Shown here: positions 24,480 through 34,423 of the stretch, piece after piece
Numbering within the stretch: position 1 is the first letter of the stretch
Layout: every line of letters starts with the position of its first letter
Assembly: GCA_004352715.1 (NCBI GenBank)
Contig: SCFE01000095.1
Location: forward strand, 980,836 to 1,044,835
Direction: 5' to 3'
Source: Hofstenia miamia
Taxonomy: Eukaryota; Xenacoelomorpha; Acoela
DNA length: 64,000 nucleotides
The notes under the pieces: model-generated
Told to the model about the DNA's origin: nothing
The model's database searches: none
Seen by the model: the letters and a program-made list of their open reading frames with translations, nothing else
Position numbers and translations under genes: made by a program

Positions 24480-26740
24480 GTATATACTTGTTTACATTAC
24501 ATTTATACACTAATCGAATCGCTTTGGAGCCAAATGAAATTTAAGTTTTACATTTTATGCACATTTATAAATTATATATAAATTATCTTTCATAATATTT
24601 CACATTTTTGTGCTCTTGTTCGTTTGGAACTGCAAGTTTTTTTGTGAATTTGAGAAAATGACAATGAAATAACTTGATTAATTTTCAAGTTTAAACAGCA
24701 ATTTTTAATTGAAAATTGTAATGAATTTCGTTTGGAGAATATTAAGTGGAAGTAGGATACATAAAATTTTTAATTAGAAATAAAATCTTTGATACAGTAT
24801 TGGAGGTCGTATTACACAGGATGTGCTGGGGAGTTTGATATAATTTATTTGCAGCTATTTAAAGATTTCATCAAACCTCGAATGCAATCTATATCATCTT
24901 CCCTCCGCAAATATGTGAAACAAGCTCACTAATATTATGTAGTTACCGATCATTTTGGGTTTGCTGAATAACCAGACTATATTTCTCGCATAATCTTATG
25001 AAGAATTAATACGTGAAAATAAGGGAATTTAAATTTATTGAATGCACACATGGGTCAATGTAGTGTTACAGTGCGCCAGGGTGCACAAATTTAAGATTAC
25101 CTATAAGTAAAGACAATAGGTGTATAGTAAAGCTTTTGCTGTGGAAAAATTCCATCAATAACAAAAATCGTTTATACATGTTTAAGAGCTTTTTATTCAC
25201 CTCATGCAACTGAAGTTCAGAAACCCACCAGCAATGTGTTTATAACTAGCGGAGTGCAAACTAGCATCAAGAGAAGGTTAAATGAAGGGTATAGTGGAAG
25301 CTTACAAAATGGGTCAAACAAACGTAACCCACATAAAAAACTGAAATCTTTTTAAACAATTACGTTAAAGTTTCTCAAGACTTTATTCATTATTTCAATA
25401 TTGAATGGAAAATATTCCTTGAACAAGAAAACATCTAAAACTGGAATTTACCCCACAATCATTGGTTAAATTGGGTTACTGAGTGGTGTATATAACATAT
25501 ATAGATTACTTATATAGTAATGACTCCATCTTTCTCTTAATATTACACACCAATGATTATGCACAATTTGCATGTTGGCGCTGAAGCGAAAATATGATTT
25601 TAATTTGTTGGAGCTTGTCACTTTTTAAAACTAGCAATAATATGAAAAACCCCTCGTTTTTCAAGCTTATTCAGTCGGAATATGCGAAATAATGCTTGTA
25701 GTTAGCAATTCATTTATCTATTAGAATATAAATGAGGTGTGTTGAGTGCAATTGTACTTACCAAACCGATATAATTAAATGAGTTCCTTTTTGGCAAATA
25801 TTTCACATCTACATATAGATTGATAGAGTTTGGGCTACATTAGCGTTGATTTATTGAAAATCATAAATTTGCAATTGACTAGACCCTTACGACATCAATA
25901 ACACTTGAAAGTTAATGCATAGTTTTCTCTTGTTTAAGAACCAATATTCATGTACCATTGAAACGCATTTATTCTGATTGCTTCAAAATTACGGTAATTA
26001 TTTTGATAGCTTTTTGGTGGTCTTTAGTGAGGCATTATTCAAATCACTGTCATAAATTTATCTTAGAAATGAGTTAATTATGTTAATTTTAGGTCACTAG
26101 AGACTTCTCCTGGCATGTCAACTAAAATATTTCTGTGTCTGAATTGTTTTTCCATTTAGTTTCTGCTCACGAAAATGGTTACTTGAGAGATTCAAATATT
26201 AATCCCATATAAGTAACTCGTCAAGAACTATTCTAACATAAAATACTTTAACCTTAAATTTTATGATCTCTTTTTATTATTAGCTGTAAAATTGGTCGCT
26301 GAATCTCGTCATTTTCATTTGAGTTAAAGTGCAAGTGATTTCCAGTATATTTTTTTTACAAGTAAGAGGCTTATCGTCAATGAAACGTCGATTACTTTCG
26401 ATGCATTAAAGTCTATTATATATATATATTTCGTTGTGCCCTAATCTGATAATAGCACAATGCATTATCACATTTACATCTTAGAAACTTTTTAAACAAT
26501 TACAAACAATACTCTTTGTTTATTAGTGCACTATATTCGTCTGGAATAATGTGATACGAAATTATCACATAAAAATTTTAATGCATTTTTTTATTATACC
26601 TATTAGAACGCAGAAGTATATAGAACCATTTTAATAAAGATTTTTGATATCAGGAAAATTTATATAAATGAGGAGGCTATTTAGAAAGTGGTCTTAGGCA
26701 CTGACGCCATTCTATGTTATGTCCTGAGCAATTTGTTTAG
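24480..26740 (+). other. Eph intron, 2.3 kb
   Basis: AT-rich with a short (TA)n near 26417-26430. I see no gene or recognisable mobile element. The 3' end is ATTTGTTTAG. Confidence 0.75.
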
Positions 26741-26941
26741 ATCAATATAAAAATGAACTATGTCAAGGCAACTTCACAGCACTTCTCCACATAAATCGGT
26801 ATGATCCAGAGAAAGTTTCTGTGAAGCGACTTACTGGTTCCAGTCATGATGAGTTGAAGCAACGTCTTCGTATCGAGGCAGCTATTATGGGACAATTCAA
26901 CCATCCTAATGTTCTTAAACTTCACGGAATGCTTACACCTG
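26741..26941 (+). CDS. Eph receptor exon: kinase N-lobe with degenerate Gly loop
   Basis: Residues 445-511. The P-loop position reads ELCQGNFTALL where active Eph receptors have VIGAGEFGEV, so only the middle glycine (Gly454) of GxGxxG is kept. The ATP-anchoring lysine is present (VSVKRL, Lys473, the VAIK position). The alpha-C glutamate is also present (RIEAAIMGQF, Glu490), and FNHPNVLKLHG matches FDHPNIIxLEG. The insert between the Gly loop and VAIK is several residues shorter than usual. The acceptor is TTTGTTTAG and the donor is GTGAGT at 26942. Both phases are 1. This exon gives the first sign of a pseudokinase: a degraded nucleotide loop with a preserved Lys-Glu pair. Confidence 0.9.
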
Positions 26942-28613
26942 GTGAGTTCATCAAAATCGTTTATTGTTGTCTTTATTATATTGATAAATTTTAATGATCA
27001 CTCCATGAATGTTGACATTATTTAACGAACAGATTGATGTGAAAGAAACTTGCACAAATAAAAATTCGTGATTTTAGTAATTGCAAATAGTAAATGTAAT
27101 TTTATATTTCAGAAGCATATTTTAGTGTTGAAAGTCTATTGAGATGCACAGTTAATTGAGTACAACTATTCAAATTTTCAATTGATTTTAATAACTTAAC
27201 GTAAAATTTATAATAATGATAATAATAATAATAATAAACAATCAATTACTTCGTGTAATAACTTTATTGCAGTGAGAAATATAAAAGTGGAAAAAAACCT
27301 TAATAACAAAATTTGGTCTTAAGATTGTGGAGAGATATGATGTTCTTTTGTTAACATTTTATGTAGAGGATATATGATATGTTATAAATACATGTTTGGT
27401 AAATTCTTAAAATTTCCTACTTGCTTTCCCGATTTAACTATGGTGTAGCATATTATTGATAAATGTTTCTAAATGTGTGTATATGATTGCAAATCCGCTT
27501 GAGTTTAGAATATCTGTTTCACAGGTGTAGATAAAATATAACTTTAAATCCTTGAGTTTTTTTAATTACTAACTAACTATATATATATAATTTTCATTCT
27601 CTTAGTATTACAATGTGTGTCAATGTTTGGAACGTTGTGCGAACTCTATATTTTGGATTTCTATAAATAGGTGATATTTTAGTAGCATTTAACTTTTCTT
27701 TAAATCTTGCTTCATTACCGCTAATGTTTTACCACGCGGATGCATATAATTTTTCGCTTGGCTTCACATAATGACTGCTCTTCTTTTAAGTGCGTTTTAC
27801 CTATGGAGTGTAACTTTAATTACTTCTTATGTTTCACTGATTTGTTTCGGTGCTTTATGAGAAGGATTAATTACTTGAAATTCATTCTAGCACGCAAAAT
27901 TTCTTTTTTTGTAATGAAACTAAAAAGTATATTTTTTTATCATTTTCGAAGATTTACCTCCATTTGTATGTTTATAATTTGTTATTTGAAATCACAAATG
28001 TAGTCTACATATATGGCTCCAAGATAGCCCATGTCCGGGACTTGTTCAAGGGTACTAAAGAGCATGTCTAAAAAGCAACAAGACATTTGCTTATTAGAAA
28101 TAATATTATAGTTATTAATATATTCGCCAGGATGAGCAATAATTTGTTAATATACTTATATTAATCTGGAGTATGGTAATTTTATCGCCATTTCCCGGCC
28201 AAAAATATGTTTTTTTTCGTTTGTCTGAAAAGCAGCAAATATTTTGCTTAATTTTAGGAAAAATACCATAAAATTTTTGTTTTTTTCTACAGGCTCCATT
28301 GTTGCAATGAAAATAATGATCTTTGATTTTTTTTCCTATACAATGAGTGATGCTACCTTGGCACCTGTTCAAGTTACCTTCGTCTAACAAAATATTTCAA
28401 AATTAAGTTCTAGTGGGTATCCTATAACGTTGTTACAAAATACGTCAAAAGATCAGCAATGGACTCTTAACCAGAATATTATTTGCAAGAAAATACTCAT
28501 TAAATGCTTTGGAAACCGCATGAAAAGTTATTGTGTAATTAAAACATGCAACCAAATAATTCTAGAATTATACCATTTTTAAATTCCGCTAAACATCAAA
28601 TTTAATTCACAAC

Positions 28614-28736
28614 AAAGATAAAATTCAAAAGCCTTTGATGTCATCAATTGTTTATAGATATAATTGTCAGAAGTGTGACAGCTTCTGCATTGGTGAAACC
28701 AAAAGGCATTTAAAAGCACGAATTCAAGAACATTCA
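28614..28736 (+). pseudogene. Penelope-like element relic: GIY-YIG endonuclease start
   Basis: The frame reads KPLMSSIVYRYNCQKC, SFCIGETKRHL, KARIQEHS and then a stop. The spacing C-x2-C, then xYIGeT-R-x-L-x-x-R-x-x-EH, is the GIY-YIG nuclease signature found at the C-terminus of Penelope-like retroelement proteins. The first tyrosine-isoleucine pair is IVY and the second is CIG in place of YIG. Only about 40 residues survive. The upstream reverse transcriptase and the rest of the nuclease are missing, so this is a fragment without activity. A GIY-YIG domain from another mobile-element type is the alternative. Confidence 0.6.
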
Positions 28737-28869
28737 TAAGACACGTTATTTACTGTAAATGTTAAAATTTGGACCTAGTTAAGAATTTTGGTCTACATGT
28801 GGTAGTAACCACACCTAGACATGAATTATTGGTTTTATCAATGAATTCGTTTATATACATAAATAAACT

Positions 28870-28916
28870 NNNNNNNNNNNNNNNNNNNNNNNNNNNNNNN
28901 NNNNNNNNNNNNNNNN
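28870..28916. other. Assembly gap (47 N) at (TA)n
   Basis: N run followed by ATATATATATAT. Confidence 0.98.
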
Positions 28917-29528
28917 ATATATATATATCCTTTTCTTCAAGTCTAGCATCGCATCTATAATGTATTGTTTTTTGTTTTAGATTCTACCTGTGTTTTATTC
29001 GTCTGAATTTACACGTTGAAGCGCAAAAGTGTTTACAAATTCATTTATAGCTTAAACATGTGGACAATCAATTATTACTGACCACCATGGTTCTTATCCC
29101 TTATAAACAAGTACGTGCAAATCATAAAAATTGCACGCAGTATTTTGTCTTGTGGTTTGTTCAAGCTTTTAGCCAGTGGATTTGCTTCAACATTTCGAAG
29201 CAGTAATTTTATCTAAACACAGCTTATAATTTACACTAGTGACAATATAGGCAAAGAATGTGGTGAAATTCTTTACCTGTGTCAAACTGTTAAAAATTCT
29301 GTTGTTTATCTATATTTTACGTCCTTAAAATCAAATACCTTTTATTTTGGCATAGTAAATTTAAATAAATGCCCATTTCCAAAAAATTTATCAATATTTA
29401 TTCCGTATTATTGTGCTGAGTTCACTTTGTATGTAACGATTCTTTGATATTCAAGCAATTGTATAACTTCTTGAACAATCATTAAGTACCTTCTTATTAT
29501 ATTTAACATTTACATCCAATGATTTTAG

Positions 29529-29695
29529 ACAATCCAGCTGATCCTTGGATGCTAGTGACTGAATCAGCTAATTGTTTGCTTTACACGTATCTTCGGGAAT
29601 ACCAACATCGCCTTACATCTTTGCAGCTCGTTCACATGCTACGTGGCATTGCATGTGGAATGCATTACCTGTCTGACTTTGGTTATGTGCATAAG
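29529..29695 (+). CDS. Eph receptor exon: kinase hinge to alpha-E, HRD site begins
   Basis: Residues 512-567. WMLVTESANCLLYTYLRE aligns with the Eph hinge MIVTEYMENGSLDTFLR. The gatekeeper threonine is kept, while the hinge Tyr-Met becomes Ser-Ala. LTSLQLVHMLRGIACGMHYL aligns with the alpha-E helix (FTVIQLVGMLRGIxAGMKYL). The exon ends in GYVHK, where active kinases have YVHRD. The Arg is Lys567, and the Asp position begins the next exon. The acceptor is GATTTTAG (phase 1) and the donor is GTAAAT at 29696 (phase 0). Confidence 0.92.
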
Positions 29696-31397
29696 GTAAA
29701 TAACAAAGATTTGCTTCTATTCTTGAGTTAAACATCGTCATTTAAAAATAATCATGTTTTAGAAACTTGATCTCTATTTTAGGGATATAAATTTGATAGA
29801 TTTTATATGTTAATGAATTATCAAGAGTAGATCTGTTATCAAAGCAAAGGAATTGATATTTTCAACGGTTGTGATATCTATGTGATATTAAATATCTTAA
29901 AATCAATATTTTTGAGTTGTGCTGAAATCCATGTGGTTTCTTTCATTATTGAAAGAAAAAAGGTTTTTAATTAGATTTATTCTTAACAAAACTGTTTTTC
30001 CTTGATAACAATTTGAGGACTCTTCCATTTTAAAACATTATTGAAAAAATTCAAATTTCGTACAATACAAAATTCTCAATTAGAAGCAATTGTCTCTTCT
30101 TGCATTTCTTTCGTATACTTATTCGTTGAATTTCTTAATGGCTCTCCCCATATTACATTCTTTCATTTATAGCTGAGCCCCTCCCAAGATTTTGTTTTAC
30201 TTCAAATATTGAACCCTATTTTGCAATTAACGTACAATTTAGACATTTTTATATTATAATAAATGTAAAATATACTTTTAAGTCGGTAAGATCATTTGGT
30301 TTTCGAATCCATGTGCTAATGGTCATGTAATTCCGCTGATTAAATCCGCCTTTGTGGTTTATGCACTGCGGAAATTAATAATTTCTAATTTCATTAAAAT
30401 TTTGTTTTAATTAGCACAAAAACATATTTTATTTACTGAAAATTCTACTTGTGCAGTAAAACTTGGATTTCTAATTAATTGCTTTAAATATCGCTTCTAT
30501 TACCCTAAATTCCTCATTTTGCTAATTGACGAAATGTTTTTCAATTTTTTCGGGGATTCGTCTACCTCTCACCATCAAAAATAAAATCACCTGCAGTTTG
30601 TGAAACCATTCTAAATCTAAAGCAGAATTTTTAAAAATTATAATTTACGAATTTTACATGTCAACACGATCTTGTATTGTTCCTTCCAGCCAGCTATATT
30701 TAATTACAAGGAAAAAATTCTAGTCACCGACTTTTTAAAATTATGCCCTTGAAAAATGCATGTAAAAATGCACCAACATCTTTCAAATCCTTATAACAAA
30801 CAATTTCATATTTTATATTTTTCTGGTAACACAAACACATATAGCACACAATAAAGACGGTAAATAGAAATATTGATACAAAAATATTTATAGAGGCCCC
30901 CTATTATGTCGGTGTTTTTTCTGGTCATGATCTGAAAAAACAATAAAATTTAGACATTTTTACAATATGTCGTTAACGTTTCCCGACACACATCTATTTA
31001 TAGTTATTGAAAAAATTCATACATGTTGTAAGCTATGATTAATCAATCTTTCGATACAGACGTGAAATCCCACTAATGTATGCTATTAAAATTTAATTAC
31101 GTTTCTTATATTAAATGTGTGGCAATTGTGCCAAATATGTGACAGTTTTAGAGATCCAAAGTAAACATTTCATGATGAATAATATCCAAATATTATAATT
31201 CGTTTTAATTTGAAGAATTGAAATAATTTTTTTTATGAATTGAAAGCGTCTGATTGGTGTCATTTAATAGAAAATACTTTTAAAATTGAGAAAGGTTAAT
31301 TTATTTTTAACGGCGTGAAGTTTGTCTTGCTAAGAGTTTATTTTGAATTAGACATTGTCAGTTATCATTTTCAGCTTTCTAATAGTTTGAATTTTAG
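29696..31397 (+). other. Eph intron, 1.7 kb
   Basis: Uniform AT-rich sequence with no gene or repeat that I can name. The 3' end is GAATTTTAG. Confidence 0.75.
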
Positions 31398-31520
31398 GTT
31401 TTGACATCTGGAAACATTCTGTTAAGTGAAAATTACGTTTGTAAAATTGCTGGTTTTGGGATGCGAACTACGTTGGATGATTTAAGTACACAGCATTTCG
31501 ACTCACCAGCCTGCAAAGAA
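31398..31520 (+). CDS. Eph receptor exon: catalytic loop and activation loop, both Asp lost
   Basis: Residues 568-608. VLTSGNILLSENYVCKIAGFG aligns with [21 protein letters not shown]. The catalytic base aspartate is Val568 (codon GTT at 31398) and the Mg-binding aspartate of DFG is Gly586 (codon GGT at 31452). The catalytic-loop asparagine (Asn573) is kept. In the activation loop the usual AYTT tyrosine aligns with Phe601 (QHFDS). These changes remove the two residues that phosphotransfer needs. The acceptor is AATTTTAG. The donor is a weak GTTCGT at 31521, the least certain splice site of the gene. It is fixed by phase 0 on the far side. The exon is 123 nt with no stop. Confidence 0.88.
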
Positions 31521-32076
31521 GTTCGTATTGCTTGGTTTTTTTTACGTATTTCTTTGAAACCATAGAGACCATCTAGATATAATGGGATAAAAAATTAACT
31601 TTTAATTCAAACGCGCATGTTAATTTTAAAGTTTTTTTAAATATTATATATCATTTTAAAAATTGTGGAATTCTAAAATTGTATACTAATATTTACCGAT
31701 TCTTTGACAAAATTTTGCTGAAAGCTCTCGAAAATATGTTTTCCAAATAATGTATATGTTCTAGTAAAGCTACTTAATGTGTGTGCGGATGGAATATCTC
31801 TTTTGTCAAGTTATCACTATCAAAAAATATTTTGTAAAATAATTAGAAATTATGATGACGAAATGCATTTTAATGAATATTTTTTCAAAGTTTTGGCAGT
31901 TTTGGTTTTGATCATTCAACTTAATCGAAACTGAGGTCCAAAGCAATAGGTCCTTGAGAAACAACTTGCTTATCAAAAAGCACCCATTATACTGTAGGAT
32001 GAGATATAATTTTTTTACAAATTGAATATTAAGTAAGGCTTCATTTGTTTGCCGCGCTTTATTAGAATCTGTTTAG
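31521..32076 (+). other. Eph intron, 0.56 kb
   Basis: No gene. It ends in ATCTGTTTAG. The in-frame TAG of this acceptor forces the next exon to start at 32077. Confidence 0.75.
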
Positions 32077-32226
32077 CTGTTACGTTATCTTCTTCCTTGG
32101 ATGGCACCAGAAGTAATATCATTACAAAAATATTCATCAGCTTCTGACGTCTGGAGCTTGGGAATTGTCGCATGGGAAATGATGTCATACGGAGATATCC
32201 CTTATGGTGAGATACCTTCAGAACAG
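32077..32226 (+). CDS. Eph receptor exon: kinase APE motif to alpha-F/G
   Basis: Residues 609-658. [10 protein letters not shown] matches IRWTAPEAI, so the APE motif is kept (Glu620). [19 protein letters not shown] and [10 protein letters not shown] match SASDVWSYGIVMWEVMSYG and RPYWDMSNQD. The alpha-F aspartate is present. The C-lobe core therefore looks folded although the active site is dead. The exon is 150 nt, phase 0 on both sides, with donor GTATGT at 32227. A second copy of the same exon lies at 32862-33011. Only one can sit in the normal reading order, and this one is chosen because it is part of the uninterrupted contig. Confidence 0.92.
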
Positions 32227-34229
32227 GTATGTATAAAACATCAACAATTTGTTTAAATGCTTTTGTAAGGAAACTTTAGTTGTAGTCATTTGTAAGAAAG
32301 GCATTTTTGGATAGCTTTAATTAAATCGAAATTTCTTAAAATAGTAGTTTTCTTTAAAGGTTAAACTTTAAGGAAACTTTCCTTTCATGTCTAATTTTAA
32401 TTTGTGCTCTTAAAACAGGATATCTAAGGATGCAATGAAGCATAAATTTAGCAATTTTCGCATGCAAATTCCACTTTAACATCTCAATCGTCCATCTGCT
32501 TTGCATTTCACAATGTTAACACATGAACATGTATATATACAATAGACATAATATTAAAGCTATACTATTCCATTTTTTAATATGCGCAGTTCAGCTGTAT
32601 GAATCATATATATATATATATAATATTTTCTTTGTAATCCGCATAATTGACATATTGGCGCTTTGTAACTATATATCAATTTTTTAATTTTATCAAACAT
32701 TTTTTTCGTTTTCATTATTATTTATACTTTTTATGTACACAAAAACTGCTAAGATATTTTAAATGGCGAAGCCACAAAATTCAACAACTTCGCGCTTTCT
32801 AAATTGAAAAAAATTATATATATATANATTTGTTTGCCGCGCTTTATTAGAATCTGTTTAGCTGTTACGTTATCTTCTTCCTTGGATGGCACCAGAAGTA
32901 ATATCATTACAAAAATATTCATCAGCTTCTGACGTCTGGAGCTTGGGAATTGTGGCATGGGAAATGATGTCATACGGAGATATCCCTTATGGTGAGATAC
33001 CTTCAGAACAGGTATGTATAAAACATCAACAATTTGTTTAAATGCTTTTGTAAGGAAACTTTAGTTGTAGTCATTTGTAAGAAAGGCATTTTTGGATAGC
33101 TTTAATTAAATCGAAATTTCTTAAAATAGTAGTTTTCTTTAAAGGTTAAACTTTAAGGAAACTTTCCTTTCATGTCTAATTTTAATTTGTGCTCTTAAAA
33201 CAGGATATCTTAGGATGCAATGAAGCATAAATTTAGCAATTTTCGCATGCAAATTCCACTTTAACATCTCAATCGTCCCTCTGCTTTGCATTTCACAATG
33301 TTAACACATGAACATGTATATATACAAAATTCGCGCTTTCTAAATTGAAAAATTTACATAAAGCAGTTAGACAATTCTTAAAGTTTGATATTAAATTAAT
33401 TATTTTCTGCATATTTACTTTTTTCGCAAAATAGTTTTTGAATTTAAATGTTTCATGTCAGTTTTCTTCCTAGCATTTAATTAATATAGTTTCATGAGAA
33501 AATAGGAGCATTAATCGGTTATAATTTAATGCAAAAATTGGTCAATCAAATGATTGACAACATGGTTTCCTTAAAAGCATAAATTCATTTGATAGGTTGT
33601 CGCTTAGCAACCACTAGTTGTATTGAAATAGCAGCGATCCGGCTGCGTGTATATTTTACATTTTTCATTTTAGTCTTTACCACAAATGCCTCTTGTATCT
33701 TTTTAGTCGTATAAAAAAATTTAACGCCAAAATTAATTCTGGCAGGTGGGTATTGTTTTTCCACAATTTATGTGTTTGTAGTATCTCAAAAATGTTAGAT
33801 AAATTTTCATTAAAAATTCGATAGATATCTCTTATTCTAAAGCAGACATCCCTATATTTTCTGCCTGATCTGGATCGGTGTCTGGTTATCGCAACAAAAA
33901 TATTTCTTATTCTTATTGTGAATAATATATACAGACTAACCATTTCCATGTGAACATTTCTGGATGATGTTTTTGTAATGCTATGACAACTGCTCAGACA
34001 ACTTCAGTGTGTGAATATCATTCTGGGATAGTGCGCTATTGGCCGAGTTTCACAGATCTAGAAATCATAGAAAATCATATTTCTTTACTAAATCAAACAT
34101 ATTTAATCAATTAATTATATTTTTTGCTTTGATTTTTAATGAAGTCATTAAGCATATTACTAGCATTGATCAGAATTTGAAAGAGAAAATTGGATGCTTC
34201 CTTTATTTAATTGATGTTTACATTTTTAG
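32227..34229 (+). other. Eph intron containing a duplicated block
   Basis: The first 316 bp and the 500-bp block at 32828-33327 are two versions of one locus. The remainder (33328-34229) is AT-rich without recognisable genes. The true intron may be about 0.8 kb shorter if the duplicate is an assembly error. Confidence 0.7.
32828..33327 (+). repeat. 500-bp direct duplicate containing kinase exon copy
   Basis: By eye a near-exact copy of 32043-32542 at a constant offset of 785 bp, with three substitutions noticed: GTCGCATGG/GTGGCATGG, ATCTAAGG/ATCTTAGG and CGTCCAT/CGTCCCT. It starts directly after the single N at 32827. The exon inside (32862-33011) encodes the same 50 residues, since the exon change is silent. 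Sequence TTCGCGCTTTCTAAATTG occurs both just before the N (from 32789) and just after the copy (from 33330). This is the pattern of two overlapping haplotype contigs placed end to end. Confidence 0.9.
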
Positions 34230-34423
34230 CTCTTCGATGCAATTCAGAGTGGCTGTAAATTGCAACCTCCTCTTGCTTGTCCCACCGTTGTGTACCAACT
34301 CATGTTGGATTGTTGGCATGACGACAGAAATAGACGCCCATGGTTTTCACAAATAACTGAGGTCTTGGAAAACATTATTCGCCACCCTACAATTATTGAT
34401 AATTTCAAAGCATCAGTCAATTA
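34230..34423 (+). CDS. Eph receptor exon: end of kinase C-lobe
   Basis: Residues 659-722. LFDAIQSGCKLQPPLACP matches VIKAIEEGYRLPPPMDCP, VYQLMLDCWHDDRNRRPWF matches LHQLMLDCWQKxRxxRPKF, and LENIIRHPTIID matches LDKLIRNPxSLK. The conserved C-lobe arginine of the RP motif is present. The frame ends in AAT TA, followed by a full GTAAGT donor at 34424 (phase 2). Read without splicing it would stop at this TAG, so intron retention here would give a protein without SAM domain. The acceptor is ATTTTTAG at 34222-34229. Confidence 0.92.

Larger units (their letters stand above)
26942..29528 (+). other. Eph intron, 2.6 kb
   Basis: Non-coding except for the Penelope-type relic at 28614-28736. It has a short AAT run near 27217-27237 and a 47-N gap at 28870-28916 followed by (TA)n. 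The 3' end is GATTTTAG. Confidence 0.75.

Noticed and set aside
32862-33011. Second APE exon as an additional or mutually exclusive exon
   Set aside because: It encodes the same residues as 32077-32226 and borders an N. An assembly duplicate is more likely.
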